From: Atherinomorus stipes
Lineage: Eukaryota > Chordata > Actinopteri > Atheriniformes > Atherinidae
NCBI GenBank assembly: GCA_023101725.1
Contig: JALJCO010009027.1
Span: forward strand, 62,001-126,000
DNA length: 64,000 bases
Reading direction: 5' to 3'
Below are positions 35,448 through 46,688 of this stretch, in pieces. The position numbers were made by a program, and so were the translations under genes. The notes beneath the pieces were generated by a model. The model saw only the letters and a program-made list of their open reading frames with translations. It was not told the DNA's origin and made no database searches. Position 1 is the first letter of the stretch. The number at the start of each line of letters is the position of its first letter.

Positions 35448-36151
35448 CAGTGCAGTTCAGCTCTAAATCATGTAAATCAAAGGTGGTCTATGTTACAAAT
35501 TGATGGGTTTTTTTTTTGTTTTGTTTTGGTTTTTTACTACTTTTTATCTTTCTATTTCACCTTTAAAAGAGTTAAACTTACTTTGTTTGGTATCATTCTA
35601 TTCATCACATCACTTGTTTGTTTTTACAGTTATTTTTTCACTTTGACATACTGTATTAACGCACTAGCCCTAAAATTCCACAAAATGTATAATTGTTGTC
35701 ATATGATTTTATTGATTGGATGATGTGGTGCACTTTTACGCCAATAAGAAAGGAGTTGTTAGATTTTTAAGGCCTTTTTTTACTTGCTTGCAAGCATTTT
35801 CCTCAGAGTCAACTATTTTTTATTGTCGTTTTCTGCAACAAATGTGACAAAAACACACTGAAAAAGTAATGCATGCATGTTTTTTGGCATGAATGCATCA
35901 GAGCGCAGGCATGTGCCAGTATGCAATTATGACTGTATGACAACATTGAGCAAAAATATCACTGCTTCACGGTATACCATGGTATTATGACTGTGCTTTT
36001 AAATAGTCTTTTTTTTTTTTTTTTTAATAAAAAAAATTATATAAAAATTATATATATAAAAAAAAAAAAAAATTCTTTTTTTAAATGTCTGAGTAAAAAC
36101 TAACAAAAAAAAATTATTTTGGTTCAACAATGCCTTTTATTACAATATCAT
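35448..36151. other. Intron 2 segment with A/T-rich low complexity
   Basis: No gene. 36005-36075 is a T-run then A/T low-complexity stretch. Confidence 0.45.
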
Positions 36152-36513
36152 TAGAGATGCACCGATCTGATACCCAGATCAGATATCAGCTCCGATACTG
36201 ACAAATTAGCTGGATCGGATATCAGTTGAATTTGGCCGATCCAGCGTTCCAATCCAGTCATTTCTGTTTTTATTACTGTCATAATAAATGCACACTATAT
36301 TTGTTAATAAATAAAAGTACATTTATAACTGTGTTAATTTGTTACCTTTTTTTAATAACAAGAAAGTTATTTGTGTTATTATCTCAGGCCTTATGCCTTC
36401 ACTCATATGGCTTATTCACTCAACAGTAGTATCGGATCGGTATTGGGTATCCGCTCAGCCAAAGGTATCGATATTGGATTGGATAGAAAAAAAAATGGAT
36501 CGGTGCCTCCCTA
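36152..36513. mobile_element. hAT-like MITE, TAGAGATGCACCGATC type
   Basis: The left end TAGAGATGCACCGATC and a complementary right end (GATCGGTGCCTCCCTA) are flanked by AATATCAT/AACATCAT (7 of 8). Internal GATCGGATATC repeats follow both ends. No transposase. Confidence 0.85.
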
Positions 36514-36549
36514 AACATCATATAGAATATTTGTAGCAACAGTCAACAG

Positions 36550-36837
36550 AAGAGGTGGGAAAAAATATAGATACACTGAAATATTACGATATTTTCATAT
36601 GCGATTTCATATTGATATTTAAAAATGCAGTATTGATCTATTTTATCCACGAGATCTCACAAGATTTCACCTGTTACAATATCTCACAAGATTTCGCAAG
36701 AACTCGTGAGAATTCGTAACAGAATGATGATTTTGTCGGCAAAAAAGATCGATACCACGTTTTTGAATATCAATATGATATAGGCAAATGAAAATATCAT
36801 GATATTTCAGTGTATCGATATTTTTTTCCCACCCCTA
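36550..36837. mobile_element. Solo foldback MITE
   Basis: Perfect 8-bp duplication GTCAACAG on both sides (36542-36549, 36838-36845). It is nearly a full-length palindrome of 288 bp. Right end ATATTTTTTTCCCACCCCTA. CGCGAGA motifs have decayed. Closely related to the centre of the composite element. Confidence 0.95.
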
Positions 36838-36871
36838 GTCAACAGGTTTGAAACACACAATGTAATTTTTA

Positions 36872-36995
36872 GACCTTAAAAATCTGCGTTTCTGACCCAT
36901 TTTGATGGCACACCAACATTCATTATGCACATTTTCGAGCCGTCGCTGCCCAGAGGCGTCCAAAGGCTGAGAAACTGCACTGTGTACGTTTTCCA
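36872..36995 (+). repeat. Dispersed repeat shared with 58778-58890
   Basis: GTTTCTGACCCATTTTGATG, ATTATGCACATTTT and CCCAGAGGCGTCC-like words recur in order near 58780-58860. Together with a TTAA-type end (GGTATCCCTTTTAAA at about 37060) this may be one TTAA-flanked element whose left end is unclear. Confidence 0.5.
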
Positions 36996-37139
36996 TCTGG
37001 GACGGGGACCTAGGTGTTGCAGCAGATAATTGGTTGCCCTAAAGGCCACAAGTTACACGGTATCCCTTTTAAATGTACCTTAAATTCATGGACATTTATG
37101 ATAAATGCAAGTTTGAAGTTTAGAAAGTTCTTCGTCCAT

Positions 37140-37265
37140 GTTTGATTGTTTTTGCTCATTAGCTGTAATTTCTCCTGGTCTTGGTGCTGCTGCTGTCTTG
37201 GCCAGGAGTAAAATATGTTTGATCTCATTAAGTCAACGGTCCTGGTTAAATAAAGGTTGAATAAA
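37140..37265 (+). repeat. LINE 3' tail remnant
   Basis: CTTGGCCAGGAGTAAAATAT, then TTGATCTCATTAAGTC and CCTGGTTAAATAAAGGTTGA, match the usual 3' end of a common fish LINE (the sequence that encodes ...CLGQ and ends in TTAAATAAAGG). Only the tail is left. Confidence 0.55.
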
Positions 37266-38292
37266 AGAACGCTGCTGTGGTTTTATTCTGAGCCTGCAGC
37301 TTGTGTTTGCTGTCAGTTTTACTTTCTCCAGGTAGCTACGATACTGGCAGCTCAGCTAATCACATCTAGCTAATGATCTATTATAGATCAACTTGTTTAC
37401 AGCAAATCTGCTCTCTGACCTCACACCATCTGTTTTCCTGCATGGCAGTGCCCCAGAGCAGCGTGCACGTATATGCATGTGTGCGCTGTCTAAAGGTGTG
37501 TTAAAGCGTGGTGTGCGCTCTCCCCCTGCTCCCCGAGTCTCTGCTCAGTCCAAGCGCTAATAACTCAAATCAGCAGAAAGTCACACTCCGGATGTATGCA
37601 TGTATGTGTGTGTGAGAGTGTGTTTGGTTGTTGCAGTGCGCAGTTTCACTGCAACCAGAGAATAAATGCTAGCAAACGCCGAATCCAACTCATTTAGGTT
37701 AAATATTTAATGATTCCTATTACAATTACACAGCTGAGCCACATCTGTGGCCATTGTATTGGACACACAAACACAGTTTAAGTAACAAAACACACATACG
37801 GTTGTTATCATTCAATTTTCCTGCCTCTCAGCCTCATCACCTGGCTGATTGGCCTAATGAATGGAGTTCTGTGGATGGTTATGTGTCTGAATAGGCCTCT
37901 CGAATTAGAAGTGTGCCCACATCTCACTCAAGGGAGGCTCGTGTGTAGGGAAAGCGACGGAAATGGTCAAAAATGTCCAGGCTTTGCATTAAGAGTGACT
38001 CTGTTGCCAAACTTTTAACAGTGAAAATACACAAGTCTGTGAAAACAGATGGGAATTTTTTATCTTTAAAAGGGAGAAAATGCATAAAAATAAGACTTAC
38101 CACTGAGTGGCTTATTAACAAATACTTATTTTTATTACAATATTTTCATTTTTATTTTAATATTAGTCCATTCAAACCATGACCCTAAGACGGTTTGTTT
38201 ATATTTCTAAATAAACACCCACCAACTTGCCAAATGTGGGCTTAAATTGAATTTGGTGCATATAATAATTTCCCTAGGGGATCTTACCAGTA

Positions 38293-38293
<1 letters not shown>
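37266..38293. other. Intron 2 segment, no gene seen
   Basis: Unassigned. 37270-37960 is the least repetitive part. Confidence 0.4.
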
Positions 38294-38327
<34 letters not shown>

Positions 38328-38350
38328 TATATATATATATATATATATAG
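38294..38350. repeat. (TCTA)n then (TA)n microsatellite
   Basis: About eight TCTA units followed by about 11 TA units. Confidence 0.95.
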
Positions 38351-38872
38351 TACAGGCCTAAGTGGCTACTTTTGTGGGTGATGCATGCGTGTTTGTAGCA
38401 TTTAGATGATATTTATTTGATTTATTTACTGCATATTCAGCTGTTTATTTAAAGGTTTAGCTAAAATGTTGAACGATAGTTTTGTTGTAACAAAAATAGC
38501 ATAAAAATAAAATTTTTATGAAAACACTAAATGAGAACAGTTGCTTACCAACACAAAAAATAATTCATTATATCTAAATTAGGCTAGAATAGAAGCTTGG
38601 AGGGATGTTAAACGAAAAACCGAATAAAGCCAGCTCTTCAGGCGAGTCTTTTGAGATCACTGCATGAATGAAGCAAATAATCACAATTCCCATGATGCAT
38701 CATGCATCCACTGGCTGCATGTGATATGTGTGATATTGTTTGTGGGCTACTGTCTGAACAAAGGAGTGACATTTAAGCCCTTAACGCCTGGTGCTGCAAA
38801 TTTGCATAAGTTTCTGACTTTTATTTCATTTTCATTATATCTAGTCATTCTATTTTCTTCATTCATTTGCCT
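38351..38872. other. Intron 2 segment, no gene seen
   Basis: Unassigned AT-rich sequence. Confidence 0.4.
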
Positions 38873-39632
38873 TAGAGATGCACGATATCGGAATTTTGAC
38901 CGATATCTGATATGCCGATATTTTAGAACTCATGAGGCCAATAACCAATATCAATACCGATATTAAAGCTGAAAAAAGCAGTCATTGCAAATAGAGGTTT
39001 TGTTATCTGTTTCTGATGCTTTGAAAAATAGGGGTAGGAAAAATATTGATACTCTGAAATATCCTATTTATCAATATTTTCATATGCTGATATCATACTG
39101 ATATTTAAAAACGTGGCATTGATCTATTTTGCTATCAAAATCTCGCGAGATTTCATTGTTCTGTTACAAAATCTCTCAATATTTCGTGAATTCTCGCGAG
39201 ATTTCGTGACAGAACGATGAAATGTCACGAGATTTCATTAGTAAAATAGATCGATACCACGTTTTTAAATGTCTGTGTATCTTATGAAAATACGAAAGTT
39301 TTGTGAATTCTCGTGAGATTTCGTAACAAAATGATGAAACATCGCGAGATGTCATTGGTAACATAGATTGATACCACGTTTTTAAAAGTCAATATGATAT
39401 CAGCATATGAAAATATTATATTATATATATTTTTTCCCACTTATAGTCTTAAAAAGTTTTAAATTCTTTAAGAAAGAAGTTTTTAAAGAAGTTTTTTCTT
39501 TTAACTTCAGAAACAGCAGGCTGATTGGTTAAATATTGGTTAAATATCAGTGGGGTGGCCGATGTCTGATACTCAGTTTTAAAGCCGATATAGGCTGATA
39601 CCAATGGGGGCCGATTATATCGTGCATCCCTA
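38873..39632 (+). mobile_element. Composite hAT-like foldback element, copy 8
   Basis: Flank duplication ATTTGCCT/ATTTGCTT (7 of 8). The inner foldback spans about 39028-39446 and carries two perfect TCTCGCGAGA palindromes (39141-39150, 39192-39201), the most of any copy. The right arm is shortened at about 39449-39520. Confidence 0.92.
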
Positions 39633-39746
39633 ATTTGCTTATATTGATTTATATATTTATTTAGTCATGTATTTATTTCGAATGGTCTGTTTATATTAAT
39701 CTTCATCCATTTATCATTAATTTGTTTGAGATTGAAAGGTATTTTA

Positions 39747-40026
39747 TAGGTGTGTGAAAAATTATGCACTGAAATATTGCAATACTTTTATATGCCGATA
39801 TCAAATTGATTTTTAAAAAATGCAGTATTGTATTTTCTAATGAAATCTTTTTTTTTATTGATTTTATTGTTCTGTCACAAATTTCGTGAGATTTCATAAC
39901 AAAACAATGAAATCTTGCGAGATTTCGTGATTAAAATAGATTGATACCACGTTTTTAAAATATTGATATATCGGGATATGGAAATATCACAATTTTTCAG
40001 TGTATCAATATTTTTTCCCACCCCTT
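39747..40026. mobile_element. Solo foldback MITE
   Basis: Perfect 8-bp duplication GTATTTTA (39739-39746, 40027-40034). 280 bp, ends TAGGTGTGTGAAAAATTAT and ATTTTTTCCCACCCCTT. Related to the foldback inside the composite element, with most CpGs lost. Confidence 0.93.
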
Positions 40027-40034
40027 GTATTTTA

Positions 40035-41961
40035 TGTTTTTCCAGTCTTTTTACTTTTGTTATTCTTCCTGATTTCCCCCACCCTTCTGTATTAATTTAG
40101 TTTTCATTAAATTGTAAAAAAAAAAAAAAAAAAAAATTCAGGCACATAGGGGTTAAATCAAATATCAAATAAAAGAAGAATATGGCAGTAACTGGACAGT
40201 ATTATTTTCTTAACATCTGGATTTATTTACAATTACATATAAACAAAAAATAAGCACAGTGAAATATAAGGAAAAAGATAACAAGGTCATTGTTTCAATC
40301 ATGCTGAAACAAAATGTGTCGTAGCTGTTGATTAGGTTTTTAGTGGATGAAATCAACCAGTTCAGCTAATTTAATAGCATTTTGAGGCTGGTAAACGGGG
40401 AGGGCTTTATAGTCTCCCTACATCTGGATGGGAGTGTCATCAGACTCCAGAGATGCTCCATAATGCAACACAAATCTCACTTTCCCCCTTTAGGCTTTAA
40501 TGTTAAGTCAATAACTATCTAATTAGGCATGTTGGGAGGAACACGTGTGTTTTGATGGGTGTAAGAAAAAAACTGCAGGTGAATATCTTTTCCCGCCTCC
40601 TCTAAAACGCCTTTAGGCTCTGAGATGTTGGCTCTCCATGGCAACCACAAGTACTAAATGTCAGCAATGAGAGGTTCATATAACGGCAAGCTCAGCTGGA
40701 AGCCAGTATGTATCCCTTAAAGAAGTAATCGCAGCTTAAACCAGGACGCAGCTAGCTCATATGACGACCTCGATATTATTGTTTTTGTTTGCGTATCCTG
40801 GTGATATGCAGAAATAAAGAGGTGGCATATTGTTTGGGAGTCTGATGATGAGGAGAGGTGGATGGAAAGAAGAGGAGGGAGGAGAGAGCTACAGGTGAGA
40901 GGGCGCCAGCCTCGCAGCTCCGAGTTAATCACTCCTTCCATTTCGCTGTCAGATCCCGAGAGGAAGCAGGGGGGGAGGGAGGATGAGGAGGAGGAGAGGG
41001 TGGGAGGAGCAGCTGGCCGTACGATGGCCACAGGGAGAAGAAAGCTGATTACTCCACTCTGGCTGGGAGTTTTTGGGGAGGAGATTTGAAGCGTGTGATA
41101 TTTCCAGCAGTGTTTGTGTTTGTGGGAACTTGATTTGTGTGTGTTTATGCACATTTATGAAAAAGAGGTGGTCATTCCTACATTATGTTTGTGTGAGGAG
41201 GTGTGAGAGTGTGTCCACAGATGTGGCAGTGGATCAGTGAAGCCGACACTGATGTGTTTGCACTGTGGGAATGATAAATGAGCTGGTTTGATATTTGTGT
41301 TGCTGACCTGAGAAATACGAGGCCTGGAGCTCCCTCGTCACCCACATCCCTCCCTCCCGTCATCTCCATCCCTCTCCCAGCCTTTCGGGCACGCCTGATT
41401 TATGAAGAGTTTACCCTCTCCCTTTATGAGTGTGCATAAATAATAATGCAGCCTGTCACCGTGCAAAGCCAGCGCCACGATACCTCAGCTGGTGTCTCGC
41501 TTTGTGTAGATGGACGTTTATTGGGGGTGTCTGCTTTCAGTTGGCCCACACGTGCTCCATCTCTCCAGCTGATGCGACAGATGTGAGTGTGGAAATGCAG
41601 AAATGGGGAGAATTCAGCCATTTATAACACTATTGAGAAGGTTTTTTTTTCACTGTTAACCTGAAAAATTAGCTGTTGGTTATTCGGTTCTAACTTTTTC
41701 CTTGCGCTGCAAACTTTCACCCTTTTTATACTTTAGCTGTGAAGTTTGGTGCTGCAGTTATTTTATTTCAACACAAAACTTTAAAAACTAAATCTAAAGC
41801 TCACTGGAACAAGTTAACAGGATTTTCCTCCATTAATACGACACATGGGTTTACAAACACTCCCAATTAGGTAGTGGAGACAGTGTGGAGTGTGTGGGGA
41901 TGTCAACTAAAGGTACATCTTGCAGATTTGTGATTCTGGCTGTTTTTTGGTCCAGTAGCAA
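40035..41961. other. Intron 2 segment, no gene seen
   Basis: A poly-A run lies at about 40117-40137. 40540-41620 is repeat-poor with GA-rich parts (40850-41060), a candidate for conserved non-coding sequence. Overlapping frames on both strands show no recognisable domain. Confidence 0.4.
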
Positions 41962-42085
41962 AGTGATTATTGTTTTTTTTCTGGACCATAAGTTGCTTTG
42001 GAGTATAAGTTGCATCAGTCAAAAAAAATGTCATGAAGAGGGAGAAAAAAGAAAACTTCCCCAATCACTCTGATTCAAAGTAAAT

Positions 42086-42299
42086 CAGGGGTGCCCAAGT
42101 CCAGCTACTTTCCCGCACATTTTGGTTGCATCACTTGTCCAACACACCTGAATCAAATAAAAGGCTCGTTACCAGGCCTCTGCAGAGCTGAATGACATGT
42201 GCATGAGGGGATTAGCCATTTGATTCAGGTGAGTTGGAAAGGGTATGTTATGAAAATTGCAGGATAGTGGTTCGTGAGGATCGGACTTGGGCACCCTTG
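42086..42299. mobile_element. hAT-like MITE, CAGGGGTGCCCAAGTCC type
   Basis: Perfectly readable terminal repeats CAGGGGTGCCCAAGTCC and its complement GGACTTGGGCACCCTTG. The 8-bp flanks AAGTAAAT and CTGTAAAT agree at 6 of 8. 214 bp, non-coding. Confidence 0.75.
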
Positions 42300-42561
42300 C
42301 TGTAAATGATCGTAATTAAACGAATAAATATGTTTTTTGAGGATTTTTTCGACCGCACAGAGAGTACACCCAGATGTCCAGAATGAACTTATCTCACTGA
42401 GATAAGGCTGTTCATCTTTGCCCTCGGAGCTGAATGTAGTTGTAACAAGCTGAGAGCGTCTTCATGTGACATTAGACTGTAACGTTTACTCCTTGGTTCA
42501 TTTCGGTCAATGAGAGTTAACACTTGAAAATCTATTAAATCTGTATATATTTTGATACATA

Positions 42562-43331
42562 CACTGTATTATCAAAAGTATTTGCTCACCCATCTAAATT
42601 ATGGGATTCAGGTTTTCCAATCAGTTCCATGGCCACAGGTGTATAAAATGAAGCAGCTATAGGCATGCAGACTGTTTTTACAAACATTTGTGAAAGATTG
42701 GTCGCTCTCAGGAGCTCAGTGAATTCCAGCGTGGAACTGTGATAGGATGCCACCTGTGCAACAAATCCAGTCGCGTAATTTCCTCGCTCCTAAATATTCT
42801 GCAGTCAATTTTCAGCTGTATTATGCGAAAATGGAAGTGTTTGGGAACAACAGCAACTCAGGTACGAAGTGGTAGGCCACGTAAACTGATGGAACGGTGT
42901 CAGCGGATGCTGAAGCGCATAGTGCAAAGAGGTAGCCAACTTTCTGCTGAGTCAATCCTCCAAATTTCATGTGGCCTTTCAGATCAGCTCAAGGACAGCG
43001 TGCAGAGAGCTTCATAGAATGAGTTTCCATGGTCGAGCAGCTGCATCCATCCATACATCACCAAGTGCAATGCAAAGCGTGGGTGCAGTGGTGTAAAGCA
43101 GCCACACTGGACTCTAGAGCAGTGGAGGTGTTCTCTGAAGGGACCAATCACGCTTCTCCATCTGGAAATCTAATAGACAAGTCTGGGTTTGGCGGTTGCC
43201 TGGACAATGGTACTTGTCTGACTGGATTGTGGCAAATGTAGAGTTTGGTGGAGGGGGGATTATGGTGTGGGGTTGTTTTTCAGGAGCTGGGCTTTGTCCC
43301 TTAGTTCCAGTGAAAGGAACTCTGAATGCTG
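42562..43331 (+). mobile_element. Tc1-like transposon, 3'-truncated
   Basis: The left end CACTGTATTATCAAAAGTAT follows a TA at 42560-42561, as expected for Tc1/mariner. A decayed transposase follows and stops abruptly after GGAACTCTGAATGCT at 43331, where the host element resumes. The right end is missing. Confidence 0.8.
42700..43331 (+). pseudogene. Tc1-like transposase relic
   Basis: Collinear fragments in shifting frames. RSGRPRKLMERCQRMLKRIV (about 42867-42926) is from the linker after the paired-like DNA-binding region. FHGRAAASIH lies near 43027-43056, and FGGGGIMVWGCFSGAGL near 43240-43290 is the conserved core preceding the catalytic region. Several stops and frameshifts are present and the C-terminal third is gone. 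Confidence 0.8.
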
Positions 43332-43405
43332 TAAGTAAGTAGCAGGAACATCCAAACTATGAAAAAAAAAAGTGTGACATGGTCCGGAAAATATGGTGCT
43401 GTAAT

Positions 43406-45259
43406 TCTGAAAACATTACAGCTGCGTGGAAATTATTTGAAGCCACTTTTCACAGACATTAAGTCAGATTTACAGTTTTTCTAAACCTATTTAGGATGCA
43501 CAGGGGTTTGATTTAAAGATCTCAACATTGTAAATGATATCAACCTGCATGTAAGCAGAATTTGGAAGAATTTTTCAATGTATTCTGATTCGGAAAAAAA
43601 AGTTGAGGAAAAAAATTGATTTTGTATTAATAAGTTCATTAACTGAACTGTTATTCTAATTTAGTTTGTTTTTATTGTTGAATGTTCAGCTTCACTTGAA
43701 CTAAACAGTGTTAATGTTGGAAGTGATTTAATTTCCTGGGAATTTGGTTATGGTCTGTTTTTTTTTCTTCCTTTTTTTCAGAAATACAGAACATGTGAAA
43801 GTTCCTCAGTTAGTTGCCTAGCTGAGGCATTTTTATGGTAAAGTTGGTCTGACACATATATGATCTATTATCTAATTATGTATGTGCGGATGCTGATTAA
43901 ATGACAGGGCTGGTGAGTAAACGTTTTTGGGCTAAAATACAGCGAAATCTTGTCTTTCCAATCATGTCAGCAACTTTCCTTTAACCTTTCCCCACCATAA
44001 ATCCAAAAAATACTTAATTTAATTTTCTTGTATTATTTTATACTTAGATTGGAGAATCAAAGGGAGATTTGTCAAATTGTTTGGGGCATTTTAAGGAATA
44101 TTGTTTCAAATTGAGTTTGTGAATTTATTTTGAGCTGATATGTAAAGTTTTCCTATTTTTGTTTGCAATGAATTAATGCAGGATTTGCAATATGGCTGCC
44201 AATCTTACTAAAATACACAGTGAATTATAATAATCCAGAAGTAGCCAAAGTTTTCTAAGCCCAGCTAGCTATTTATTCCTACTAGTGTATTCCTTATCCC
44301 CTTGGAAAGCCCTGCATTAAGTGCATCTTAAAGTTAAAGCTGGTTCAACTCCTCTCCAAACACTGGTCTCCCAGTTTGCTGATTTTTACATTGTGAAACT
44401 GGTGTGGGAAGCAGTTCATCATCATGCTCTGAATTTTCATGAATGCAGATGCTTCAGACCTCTGCGTCAACAGTAAGGGATTATTTTAGCGTAGTGTGAG
44501 ACACAATATGTTTAATGTGAAAATCGGAAAGAAGAAAGAAACATTCAGGGGTTGGAGAAGCGATGTTTCTACGTGGGATTCATTATTTCTAAGCAGTCGC
44601 TTACCACAGCCTTGGCAGTTTCCATTATGCATCTGCTTGTGTACTTTTCTCTGTGAGTGGAGTTGTGTGTGTGTCTCTTCAGCTTCTTCTACATCCTTGT
44701 GGTTGCTTCTCTAAATCTTACATACTGCCAGCGTCTGGCATCGTTTTGTGTGTGTTTGTGTGTGTGGAGGCCCAGAGCCAGGTGTGTGGGTCTTGAGAGG
44801 TAATCCCCACATCTGGTACGTGCGCTGTATGGATTCAGGCTGGAATAGAGGCAGGATTAGCCCTGCTCTCACTGGTAATGCAACCAATTTTCTACTTGTT
44901 TGAATAACACAGGCCAAACATTCCACTGATGGCCTCTGTGATCTGCTGGAAATATGTGTGTGAAGGTTGAGTGTATACAGTGTGTACTCTCTAACATGGA
45001 TTACATGCATGTATCTGTTATATTTGGTGGAATGTAAGGTCAAAACCTACAACTCAAGATGTCTAAGTACTTACTGCACACTACTGTGTTCTTTAAAAGA
45101 AATAATGTGCAGATTTGATAACACTTACACCAAGTATTTCATTACATGCCGAGTTCTTGAAGCTAATAACACCCTAGCTAACCTTGGAGATCAGAAACAT
45201 GTTTTTAACCTTTGGATTTCATACTGTAACATTTGGAAAAGCTGATCCAAAATAGTTTA
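43406..45259. other. Intron 2 segment, no gene seen
   Basis: Mostly unassigned. 44246-44298 is duplicated at 45587-45639 (see there). Frames near 44496-45043 are short and overlap on both strands. Confidence 0.4.
44246..44298 (+). repeat. 53-bp duplicate of 45587-45639
   Basis: The two segments share CAAAGTTTTCTA, GCCCAGCTAGCTATT, ATTCCTA/ATTCCTA and GTGTATTCCTTATC with about four or five differences. The second copy is inside the internally deleted Tc1-like element, so the 53 bp may be an insertion or gene-conversion patch there. Confidence 0.6.
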
Positions 45260-46408
45260 TACAGTATGAGAACAATTCAGTTCCAGAATAGTTGGAGTGA
45301 AAATAAAACGTTTTGAAACTATTTGCAAATCTACAAATATATTCCCAAAAGAACTCAACATATAAGATGTTGAAACTAAGACATTTTACACATCAAATGG
45401 AAAATATTTGCTTGTTTTAAATTTGATGGCATCAATAAAAAAACAAACTTGGAACAGGAGTAACAAGAGTCTTGAAAAGAAACTCAAAAACATCTCCGAC
45501 AACGAACTGAATTAACTGGCAACAGGTTATTCACATAGTATGCCTTCCCCTAATCAGAGGGGAATTCATTAAACTGTTCATTTCGTCAAAGTTTTCTATG
45601 CCCAGCTAGCTATTAATTCCTATTTGTGTATTCCTTATCTTTGCAGAGCACTTCAGATGTAAAAGTGGACAGAGGTTCAATAATCTGAGAGGAACTGCAT
45701 CAGAAAATTGTGTAACGGTTTCAGAAATATTCCTCATTTGGGTCGATTTTGAAGATTTCACCACCTACAATGTTTTAATCAATAGATTTGGAGAACCAGG
45801 AGGAATCAGTGGGTACGTTAACATGGAGACTTTTTTTCCGTTTTGGTACGAAATCATTTCGATTGAGGATTTCAGAGCAGCTGTTTACCATGGGAACTAA
45901 TTCATTCCGATCTGGAGTGCACATGCGCCAATATTCAGAATATTCCTGTCTTACGTGCAGAATGATGTTACATCACGTTATTCAACAAAGATTTAAACTA
46001 AAAGCAATCGGTATATTTGGGTCCATGTAAACGCAGCTACTGTGTGCATGGGTCTAAACCTACAAAGTGAATGCTAGTGATCTTTGGGCCCTCAGCTGTG
46101 AAGGTAAACCAAAAACCCAGCAACGAAGGTCCAGGACTGTTGCACAGCAAGAATCCTGCATCAGACCAGTTAAAATAAGAGGGGATGCTACACAATAAAC
46201 ATCACCCTGGAACTACTTTGAGACGTGTTACTGCCACAAAATTCAAATTAACCTCATATTTTCCATGAAATTGTAAAATGTCCAAGTTTGAACATCTGAC
46301 ATGTTTCTGTTTGGAACAAAATGTGTTTTTGGAGATTTATAAACCACTGCGTTCTGTTTTTATTTACATTTTATATAACATCCCAACTTTTTTGGGATTG
46401 GGATTGTA
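45260..46408 (+). mobile_element. Tc1-like transposon (TACAACCC type), internally deleted
   Basis: Same subfamily as 22980-23810. The right end is TATAACATCCCAACTTTTTTG followed by GGGATTGGGATTGTA at 46374-46408. The left end at about 45260 is more diverged (AGTTCCAGAATAGTTGG). Transposase N-terminal traces lie at 45672-45740 and post-ORF sequence from 46170, and the catalytic core is deleted. Another MITE sits at 45807-46042. Confidence 0.7.
45807..46042. mobile_element. MITE with GTTTACATGGA-type ends
   Basis: The left end CAGTGGGTACGTTAACATGG and the right end's complement CAGTAGCTGCGTTTACATGG match at about 15 of 20. CGTTTACATGG termini are common in fish genomes. A target duplication was not resolved. 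Confidence 0.5.
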
Positions 46409-46483
46409 TGTAGACATCAAATTATTGGGGAAAGTATATTTCAAGTTAGCATTTTCATAATAACCTGCTATTGGGGAAGGAAA

Positions 46484-46649
46484 AAAAAAAAAGGAGGAGG
46501 GAAGGGGAGGAAGGGGAGGAGGGGAGGGAACACGGGAGGGGAAAAAGAAAAAAAAAAAGAAAGAAAGGGGAAGGGGGGGGGGGGTCGGGGCGCCCCAGGG
46601 GGGGAGGGGGGGGGAGGGGGAGGGGGGGGGGAGGGGGGGGGGGGTACAA

Positions 46650-46688
<39 letters not shown>

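Larger units (their letters stand above)
41962..43405 (-). mobile_element. CCGGACTATAAGT-type element, broken by two insertions
   Basis: The left part (CTGGACCATAAGTTGC, about 41979-41994) and the right tip (TGGTCCGGAAAATATGGT, about 43380-43397) match the two ends of the intact copy at 49627-50131 in reverse orientation. Internal matches include AAATATGTTTTTTGAGGA. A MITE at 42086-42299 and a truncated Tc1-like element at 42562-43331 interrupt it. Confidence 0.7.

Noticed and set aside
42739..43241. Two adjacent open frames that could look like small genes
   Set aside because: They are pieces of a decayed Tc1-like transposase in different frames.
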